DNA of 28,476 nt from the NCBI GenBank assembly GCA_051891935.1, contig JBJFFR010000173.1, positions 1 to 28,476 of the forward strand. The letters run 5' to 3'. Origin of the DNA: UMGS363 sp051891935. GTDB taxonomy: Bacteria; Bacillota; Clostridia; Oscillospirales; Ruminococcaceae. The notes beneath the pieces are model-generated. The model did no database searches and was not told where the DNA came from. It was given only the letters and a program-made list of their open reading frames with translations. Positions 22,973 to 28,476 of the stretch are shown here, in pieces; position 1 is the first letter of the stretch; every line of letters begins with the position of its first letter. The translations under genes were made by a program, and so were the position numbers.

Positions 22973-24451
22973 ATGCTTGAAAATGCGCTTGTTAATAAGA
23001 ATAAATCCGTAAACTACAAGGATATGTCCAAACAGCTTGAAGATAACCTCTGCGCTCTTCAGCAGAAGATCAAGGAGAAAAAACTCCCCGTAATAATCCT
23101 GCTCGAAGGCTGGGGTGCATCGGGTAAGGGTCAGCTTATTTCCGATATAATCAAAATGCTCGACCCTCGATTCTTCAAGGTGTATTCAACTATGCCTGCG
23201 AACGAGTATGAAAAGCGCTATCCGCTCATGAAGCGCTTCTGGGCGAATATTCCTTTGTACGGAACGATGTCCATAATGGACAGAAGCTGGTATCAGGAGC
23301 TTGCAATCGCAAAGCTTGAAGACGGCGTTTCGGATGACGAATACGAACGAAGGATCCGTGAGGTCAACACATTTGAACGTCAGCTGACCGATGACGGATA
23401 CCTTGTCATAAAGCTTTTTCTCCATATTTCGCGTCAGGAGCAGAAAAAGCGTTTCCTAAAGCTGAAAGAGGACAGCGCTACAAAATGGCGTGTTACCGAG
23501 CTTGACAAGAAGCGCAACAAAAACTACGATACCTATTACAAGCAGTTTGACGATATGCTCACAAAGACAAATACGCCTTACTGCCAGTGGAAGATAATCG
23601 ACACCACCGACCGCCAGTTCACCCGTTTTCAGGTGTTCAATATCCTTGTAAGTCAGATAACGAACGCTGTCAATACGCAGAAAACATATAATATTGCTGA
23701 TCTGCACGAAAATGTCAGCTATGCGCCTGTGCCAAAGCTTGCGGAGGTTCGCCTTGAAGGCAAGACGATCCAGCCGACAAAGTATTTTGAAGAACTGAAA
23801 AAGGCGCAAAAGGAGCTTTCAAGGATACACGGAAAGCTTTATAAAAAGAAGATACCTGTTGTTATGGTATTTGAAGGCTGGGACGCAGCAGGAAAGGGCG
23901 GCGCTATTAAGCGTATCGGTACGGCTCTCGACCCGAGAGGCTATGAAGCTGTTCCTATCGCAGCACCCGATCAGAAGGAGCTTAATCATCATTATCTCTG
24001 GAGATTCTGGAACAATCTTCCAAAAACGGGACATATCACGATCTTTGACCGCTCGTGGTATGGCAGAGTAATGGTAGAGCGTATCGAGAAATTCACTCCC
24101 GAGGAACGCTGCCGTATGGCTTACCGTGAGATCAATGAATTTGAACAGGAGCTTGCGGACAGCGGCGTAGTTGTGCTTAAATTCTGGCTCCAGATCGACA
24201 AGGATGAACAGCTCCGAAGATTCACCGAGCGTCAGAATACCCCTGCAAAGCAGTGGAAGATCACAGATGAGGACTGGCGCAACAGAGAAAAATGGGACGC
24301 ATACGAGTCGGCTGTTGATGAGATGATACAGAAGACTTCAACCAAAACAGCTCCGTGGAATATTATCGAAGCAAATAATAAGATGTATGCAAGGCTTAAA
24401 ATAATGAATATTGTTATTGATAAGCTGAATGATGTTATAAAGAACAGCTAA
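22973..24451 (+). CDS. Two-domain polyphosphate kinase 2 (class II, polyphosphate:AMP phosphotransferase type)
   Basis: A 492-aa protein with two PPK2 domains in tandem. The C-terminal domain has an intact Walker A EGWDAAGKGG (301-310) and DRSWYGRV (359-366). The N-terminal one has EGWGASGKGQ (45-54) and DRSWYQ (103-108): the conserved aspartate of EGWD is glycine. Class II PPK2 enzymes have this duplicated layout, use polyphosphate to phosphorylate AMP to ADP, and rely on the C-terminal domain for activity. It would act in the cytoplasm to recover energy from polyphosphate. CGGAG lies seven bases before the ATG. It is the last gene before a strong terminator. Confidence 0.9.
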   Translation: MLENALVNKNKSVNYKDMSKQLEDNLCALQQKIKEKKLPVIILLEGWGASGKGQLISDIIKMLDPRFFKVYSTMPANEYEKRYPLMKRFWANIPLYGTMSIMDRSWYQELAIAKLEDGVSDDEYERRIREVNTFERQLTDDGYLVIKLFLHISRQEQKKRFLKLKEDSATKWRVTELDKKRNKNYDTYYKQFDDMLTKTNTPYCQWKIIDTTDRQFTRFQVFNILVSQITNAVNTQKTYNIADLHENVSYAPVPKLAEVRLEGKTIQPTKYFEELKKAQKELSRIHGKLYKKKIPVVMVFEGWDAAGKGGAIKRIGTALDPRGYEAVPIAAPDQKELNHHYLWRFWNNLPKTGHITIFDRSWYGRVMVERIEKFTPEERCRMAYREINEFEQELADSGVVVLKFWLQIDKDEQLRRFTERQNTPAKQWKITDEDWRNREKWDAYESAVDEMIQKTSTKTAPWNIIEANNKMYARLKIMNIVIDKLNDVIKNS

Positions 24452-24454
24452 TAT

Positions 24455-24487
24455 AAAATGCAGTCTGAAAATCTCGGACTGCATTTT
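24455..24487 (+). terminator. Terminator after the PPK2 gene
   Basis: AAAATGCAGTC (24455-24465) pairs perfectly with GACTGCATTTT (24477-24487), extended by a wobble pair, with the T-run formed by the stem end. It ends the plus-strand group that begins at pyrE. Confidence 0.85.
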
Positions 24488-24574
24488 CGTGTATATATAA
24501 GCTTTATATTCATTTTTTTGTCTATTAAATAAAGAAACAAGGTATGAAAACGATATATTTGTATAAAAAAGGTA

Positions 24575-24603
24575 TTGAATAAATGGATAAATAAATGTAT
24601 AAT
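24575..24603 (+). promoter_or_regulatory. Promoter of the substrate-binding lipoprotein gene
   Basis: TTGAAT (24575-24580) and TATAAT (24598-24603) are 17 bases apart. The leader to the ATG contains a small hairpin, AAATAC-ttat-GGTATTT, right after the expected start. Confidence 0.7.
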
Positions 24604-24670
24604 AATCATAAATACTTATGGTATTTGATAGACCAATAATAACAATTGTCAGATCGAAGAGGTGGACGGT

Positions 24671-25414
24671 ATGAAAACATTTAGAATATCAAAAATTATA
24701 TTAGCCGCTGCTATGTGCTTGGCAGTTATTGCTATGAGCGGCTGTACACAGGGCAAAAAAACTCTCCGAATGGCTACCAATGCTGAATTTCCGCCGTATG
24801 AGTATTATGACGGAAATGAGCTTGTCGGCGTGGATGTGGATTTAGCCAAAGCAATTGCTGAAGATATGGGATATAAGCTCGAAATACTGGATATGGACTT
24901 CGGTTCGATAATTCCATCATTAGAGAGCGATAAGGCGGATATTGCCGTTGCCGGTTTGTCCGTTACAGAAGAAAAGCTTGAGCTGATCGACTTCAGCGTC
25001 CCGTATGAAACAGCCTCGCAGCTTATTATAGTTCCGAATGATTCGGATATTTCGTCCGTTGCCGATCTTAAGGGCAAGCGTATAGGTGTTGAAAGCTTTA
25101 CAACGGGTGATATTTATGTCGGCGAGATCGAGGATGTTACTGCTGTCGATTTTGCAAAATGCTCACAGGCCATTGACGCACTCAAGGAAGGTAAGATCGA
25201 CGCAGTTGTTATTGACGGAGAACCTGCAAAGGTCTATGTCGAGAGGGAACCCGATCTTAAGCTTATTGATGAGCCGCTTACCGAGGAAGAATATGCGATA
25301 GGCGTTGCAAAGGGCAATACCGCTCTCCTTAAAAAGATCAATAAATCCATAGAAAATCTCAAAGCTTCGGGAAAAATTGATGAAATAAGGTCAAAGTACA
25401 TCACCGCTGAATGA
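24671..25414 (+). CDS. Amino-acid-type ABC transporter substrate-binding lipoprotein
   Basis: A 247-aa extracellular solute-binding protein of family 3. The signal peptide ends in a lipobox with Cys25 (AMSGC). The mature part starts with the family pattern LRMATNAEFPPYEYYDGNELVGVDVDLA region and has the DIAVAGLSVTEEKLELIDFS segment that closes the first lobe. Typical ligands are polar amino acids. No permease or ATPase gene follows, so it must work with transporter parts encoded elsewhere, or act as a sensor. AGAGGTGG lies just before the ATG at 24671; an upstream in-frame GTG at 24662 overlaps that ribosome site and is rejected. A weak AT-only hairpin (25414-25437) follows. Confidence 0.9.
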   Translation: MKTFRISKIILAAAMCLAVIAMSGCTQGKKTLRMATNAEFPPYEYYDGNELVGVDVDLAKAIAEDMGYKLEILDMDFGSIIPSLESDKADIAVAGLSVTEEKLELIDFSVPYETASQLIIVPNDSDISSVADLKGKRIGVESFTTGDIYVGEIEDVTAVDFAKCSQAIDALKEGKIDAVVIDGEPAKVYVEREPDLKLIDEPLTEEEYAIGVAKGNTALLKKINKSIENLKASGKIDEIRSKYITAE

Positions 25415-25470
25415 TTTTGTTTAAATAATGACAAAATTACTACAATTTATATACAAATAGCATTATATCA

Positions 25471-25499
25471 TTGACTTTTTACTTAAATGCTGTTATTAT
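25471..25499 (+). promoter_or_regulatory. Promoter of the PASTA pseudokinase gene
   Basis: TTGACT (25471-25476) and TATTAT (25494-25499) are 17 bases apart with an extended TGT before the -10. Confidence 0.65.
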
Positions 25500-25539
25500 T
25501 GTAAAAGTAGAAATTTATGCTTGAAAGGAGGAAGTATCT

Positions 25540-27420
25540 GTGGGTGAATTCAATCTTTGCTATGGCTGCATGGAACCGAAGGACTGCGATGAAAACGGAG
25601 TCTGCAGGATATGCGGCTTTGATGAGAATGCCCCGAGTCTTCCGTCTTATCTTGCGCCGGGAATAACGCTTCGCGACCGTTATGTTGTCGGAAAGCTGCT
25701 TTCCTATAACGGTGAGAGTGCAAATTATATCGGTTTTGATACAATAACACAGAGCAAGGTAGTAATAAAGGAATATATGCCCGATACTCTCTGCGAAAGA
25801 GAATCGGGAAAAAGTATTGTTAATGTCGCTCCCGAATATGTGGCACAGTATAAAACGCTGATGTCCGAGTTCGTTGAGCTTAATAAAACGCTTTCAAAAA
25901 TGCGCAGCTTGAGCCATATAATCCCCGTTGCCGATATGTTCGGCGATAATAACACGGGTTATGTCGTTCTTGCATATTTTGAAGGGGAAACGCTTGAAAA
26001 ATATATCGAGCGCAATGGCGGAAGACTTACATGGGAAACTGTAAGAAGGTTTTTTCCGCCGATATTTACCACAGTTTCGCTTGTTCATAATGCAGGACTT
26101 GTTCACAGAGGAATATGCCCCGAGAATATCCTTATCGGAGAAAACGGGGAAATAAAGCTGACAGGCTTTGCAATTTCCGATGAAAGAACTGCGAATACGG
26201 AGATAGCCCCTGAGCTTTACAGCGGCTATGCTGCACCCGAACAGTATAATTCCGCTGCACGGCAGGGAACATGGACGGATGTTTACGGGATTTCCGCTAT
26301 GCTTTACAGGGCACTCACGGGAGTGACTCCGACCGACGCAGCTTCAAGAGTTACCGATGATACGCTTGAAACTCCGGCTTCCCTTGTATCCGAGATACCC
26401 GAGAGCGTTTCAAACGTTATAATGAGCGGTATGGAGCTTGATGGGGAAAAGAGAATACAGACTGTCACCGAGTTCGTGACAAAGCTTTTTGAACAGCCTG
26501 AACTTGGCGGTTCGGCGGTAAGACTTTCATCATCAAGCACACAGACGATAATGATACCGAGAGAAGCTCTGCAGGAGCAGCGCCGCAGAACTTCGGGCAG
26601 CAGACCTGCAAAGAAAAAGCAGGCGAGCAGACGAGGTGTGTTCATCGCTGTTATGGCTGTAATGCTCGGAATAGGAATGTTTTTCCTGCTCATACTCATG
26701 TTTTCATGGGGTACCGACAACAGCGGAGATCCTCCCGAGATCAATCAGATATCTTCCGATACCTCGTTCGGGGATGAAAGCGAGATCACCACTCTTCCGA
26801 CGCTTACCGAAATGACCGAAATGACGACCGTTTCATCGGACGAAAAGCCTTTGGAAAATCGCACTCTTTATGTAATGAACGATATCACGGGCAAAAACTT
26901 TGATATCATTCGGCGTTCGGAAAACTACAGCAGCCTTGTTTTTGAGCCGATCTATGAATATAATGACGAATATGCAAGAGGACTAATCTTTGAGCAGTCA
27001 TTAGAAAAGGGCGAAAAGTACGAAGAGGGAACACAGATCACCGTAAAGGTAAGTATGGGTTCAAAAATTGTTACGATCCCCGATTTTATCTCGCTTCCCA
27101 AAAAGGATTATTTTACAATGCTCGGCGAGCTTGGAATAAAGTATGAGGAAAAGACTATCGAAACGAGTGACGTCAAGGAAGGTTATGTCGTAAAGCTCAG
27201 CAAGGATGCAGGAGAAACGATAGACGTTGAAAAGGGCGAGGTACTGACCGTATTTATTGCCAAGAAGCCTCCCGAAACAGAACCTGTCGAAACAACAAAA
27301 TCATCAAAAAAGGATAAAGATAAAGATAAAGATAAAGACAATCTTCATGAATCCGAATCCGAATCCGAATCCGAAGATCCGGGTCTTGAACCTGATATCT
27401 TTATAACACTTTATGATTAA
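25540..27420 (+). CDS. Membrane PASTA-domain protein with zinc ribbon and degenerate Ser/Thr kinase domain
   Basis: A 626-aa PknB-like receptor. In order: zinc ribbon (C7, C10, C22, C25), kinase fold (about 45-320), basic linker, one transmembrane helix (367-389), acidic Thr/Ser linker, two PASTA-like domains (about 440-507 and 508-576) and a charged repeat tail. The kinase fold keeps the lysine of VIK (K77), N196 and the APE motif (232-234), but HRD is HRG (189-191) and DFG is GFA (209-211); the glycine-rich loop is also poor. It should be a pseudokinase that senses peptidoglycan or muropeptides outside and signals by binding inside. GTG start at 25540 with AAAGGAGG eight bases upstream. Confidence 0.88.
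   Translation: MGEFNLCYGCMEPKDCDENGVCRICGFDENAPSLPSYLAPGITLRDRYVVGKLLSYNGESANYIGFDTITQSKVVIKEYMPDTLCERESGKSIVNVAPEYVAQYKTLMSEFVELNKTLSKMRSLSHIIPVADMFGDNNTGYVVLAYFEGETLEKYIERNGGRLTWETVRRFFPPIFTTVSLVHNAGLVHRGICPENILIGENGEIKLTGFAISDERTANTEIAPELYSGYAAPEQYNSAARQGTWTDVYGISAMLYRALTGVTPTDAASRVTDDTLETPASLVSEIPESVSNVIMSGMELDGEKRIQTVTEFVTKLFEQPELGGSAVRLSSSSTQTIMIPREALQEQRRRTSGSRPAKKKQASRRGVFIAVMAVMLGIGMFFLLILMFSWGTDNSGDPPEINQISSDTSFGDESEITTLPTLTEMTEMTTVSSDEKPLENRTLYVMNDITGKNFDIIRRSENYSSLVFEPIYEYNDEYARGLIFEQSLEKGEKYEEGTQITVKVSMGSKIVTIPDFISLPKKDYFTMLGELGIKYEEKTIETSDVKEGYVVKLSKDAGETIDVEKGEVLTVFIAKKPPETEPVETTKSSKKDKDKDKDKDNLHESESESESEDPGLEPDIFITLYD
27313..27372 (+). repeat. Two in-frame hexamer repeats at the 3' end of the pseudokinase gene
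   Basis: GATAAA is repeated four times without interruption at 27313-27336 (Lys-Asp dipeptides), and GAATCC four times at 27349-27372 (Glu-Ser dipeptides), with 12 bases between. Hexamers keep the frame when copies are gained or lost, so the tail length could vary between strains. Confidence 0.85.
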
Positions 27421-27428
27421 GTTTTATT

Positions 27429-27480
27429 GTACGCTGTTAAAGGTATTTATGGTACTATCCTTTGACGGCGTACTTTTGTA
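27429..27480 (+). terminator. Terminator after the PASTA pseudokinase gene
   Basis: GTACGCTGTTAAAGG (27429-27443) pairs with CCTTTGACGGCGTAC (27459-27473), 15 bp with two G-T wobbles and a 15-base loop, followed by TTTTGT. Confidence 0.82.
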
Positions 27481-27514
27481 AATATTAACAAAATGTAAAA
27501 TGTGCAAAATATGG

Positions 27515-27543
27515 TTGACAGAAGCATTGTTATATGATAAAAT
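27515..27543 (+). promoter_or_regulatory. Promoter of the aldolase-family gene
   Basis: TTGACA (27515-27520) and TAAAAT (27538-27543) are 17 bases apart, with TGA directly before the -10 as an extended element. Confidence 0.7.
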
Positions 27544-27562
27544 ATCTAATGTAATAAATGCA

Positions 27563-27602
27563 CTTTAGCGCTTAAAAGCTTAAAAGCTTAAAATCGCTAA
27601 AG
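27563..27602 (+). promoter_or_regulatory. Leader stem-loop with tandem CTTAAAAG repeats
   Basis: CTTTAGCG (27563-27570) pairs perfectly with CGCTAAAG (27595-27602); AATG / CATT outside can lengthen the stem. The loop is made of nearly three tandem copies of CTTAAAAG. It lies in the 5' leader, just before the ribosome site (AAGGAAGGAA at 27607-27616). No T-run follows. It may control mRNA stability or translation. Confidence 0.55.
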
Positions 27603-27626
27603 CATTAAGGAAGGAATGTTTTTACT

Positions 27627-28476
27627 ATGTCAGAAAAAAAGGGAGATCTTATCTCATACAGACCCGATATCAAGCTCCTCGATGCAACTATCCGTGACGG
27701 CGGACTTGTAAACAATTTCAGATTCTCGGATGAGTTTGTAAAGGAGCTTTATAAGACCAACGTCAAGGCAGGCGTTGAATATATGGAATTCGGATATAAG
27801 GCTTCAAAGGATCTTTTCAAGGTTGAAGACTTCGGAAAGTGGAAGTTCTGCGATGAAGAAGATATCCGTGCTATCGTCGGCGAAAACAACACAAACCTCA
27901 AGCTCACAGTTATGGCAGACGTTGGACGCTGCGATTACAAGAAGGATATCCTTCCCAAGAGTGAGAGCGTTATTGATACTATCCGTATCGCTACATACAC
28001 ACATCAGATGCCCGGCGCTATCGAAATGATCAATTATTGCCACGACCTCGGCTATGAAACCACCGTAAACATCATGGCGATCTCCGCCGCAAAGGAAGAG
28101 GATGTCAAGAAGTCGCTTGAAATGGTATGCAACTCGCCTGTTGACGTTATCTACCTTGTTGACAGCTACGGTTCGCTCTACCCCGAACAGATCCGTGAAA
28201 TGACAAAGATGTACTGTGAAGCAGCCGAAGCCTGCGGCAAGAAGGTCGGACTTCACATGCACAACAACCAGCAGCTTGCATTTGCAAACACGATCGAGGG
28301 TATTGCTTACGGCGCAAGCTACGCTGACGCAACAATGAGCGGTATGGGCAGAGGCGCAGGTAACTGCTTTATGGAGCAGATGCTCGCATTCCTTAAGAAT
28401 CCTAACTACAACGTTTCTCCTGCACTCAAGTTTGTTGAAAAGTATATCTCACAGGAAATAGCAAATGGTTCAGTAT
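27627..28476 (+). CDS. HMGL/DRE-TIM aldolase-family protein, 3' end outside the window
   Basis: The open frame begins with ATG at 27627 and runs 283 codons to the window edge without a stop. It belongs to the HMG-CoA lyase-like metal-dependent TIM-barrel family, which includes 4-hydroxy-2-oxovalerate aldolase and isopropylmalate synthase. Seen motifs: LLDATIRDGG (17-26), with DxxxRDGG replacing the usual DxTLRDG; YLVDSYGSLYP (176-186); the metal-binding HMH at 210-212 in GLHMHNN; and GMGRGAGN (239-246). The substrate is not clear; family members of this kind are often annotated only as aldolase catalytic domain proteins. It has its own promoter and a structured leader. Confidence 0.85.
   Translation, partial: MSEKKGDLISYRPDIKLLDATIRDGGLVNNFRFSDEFVKELYKTNVKAGVEYMEFGYKASKDLFKVEDFGKWKFCDEEDIRAIVGENNTNLKLTVMADVGRCDYKKDILPKSESVIDTIRIATYTHQMPGAIEMINYCHDLGYETTVNIMAISAAKEEDVKKSLEMVCNSPVDVIYLVDSYGSLYPEQIREMTKMYCEAAEACGKKVGLHMHNNQQLAFANTIEGIAYGASYADATMSGMGRGAGNCFMEQMLAFLKNPNYNVSPALKFVEKYISQEIANGSV

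Noticed and set aside
25414..25437. ATTTTGT / ACAAAAT hairpin after the binding-protein gene as a terminator
   Set aside because: The stem is seven A/T-rich pairs and no T-run follows; too weak to call.
27313..27372. Possible CRISPR-like or intergenic satellite repeats
   Set aside because: The repeats are contiguous hexamers inside a coding frame, without spacers.

Overview
The window looks like chromosomal DNA from an anaerobic, low-to-mid GC Firmicute, most likely a Ruminococcus-like member of the Oscillospiraceae. Pointers are Shine-Dalgarno sites close to AAGGAGG, many consensus sigma-A promoters (TTGACA-17/18-TATAAT), oxygen-sensitive Fe-S and superoxide-reductase domains, an intracellular GH2 beta-mannosidase, and protein sequences typical of gut and rumen clostridia. 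The lineage is inferred from general resemblance; no rRNA or marker-gene comparison was possible.

Layout. Positions 1-53 hold the end of a palindromic repeat. Then come a Na/Pi cotransporter (318-2114), lepA (2209-4020) and hemW (4082-5146), each followed by a clear terminator or repeat. A full 182-bp copy of the palindromic repeat abuts the hemW stop (5147-5328). On the minus strand lie an unusual triple fusion (XRE helix-turn-helix, complete desulfoferrodoxin, SAM methyltransferase; 5380-6834), two serine tRNA genes (6969-7158) with a long palindromic leader and a perfect promoter, and a three-gene operon read from 12336 down to 7482: a dynamin-like GTPase with a membrane hairpin, an M48-like protein that has lost zinc ligands, and a second dynamin-like GTPase without an obvious membrane segment. 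That operon is the best candidate for an undescribed system.

From 12579 the plus strand carries a eukaryote-type HisA, a beta-mannosidase, an HD-domain hydrolase, a PfkB sugar kinase and a formate/nitrite-family channel. A minus-strand trio follows: dCMP deaminase, trmB and a small ferredoxin-thioredoxin-reductase-like Fe-S protein. A divergent plus-strand group starts with pyrE behind an attenuator-like leader, then a 506-aa protein I cannot name, a TPR lipoprotein and a two-domain PPK2 polyphosphate kinase. The right end has an orphan amino-acid-type binding lipoprotein, a PASTA receptor whose kinase domain has lost both catalytic aspartates, and the start of a DRE-TIM aldolase-family gene cut by the window edge.

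Most of the window is housekeeping (translation, radical-SAM/heme handling, tRNA modification, nucleotide and phosphate metabolism). The points that stand out are the dynamin/pseudo-peptidase operon, the HTH-superoxide reductase-methyltransferase fusion, the PASTA pseudokinase, and several long RNA or DNA palindromes. No CRISPR array, integrase, transposase, rRNA or prophage gene was seen.
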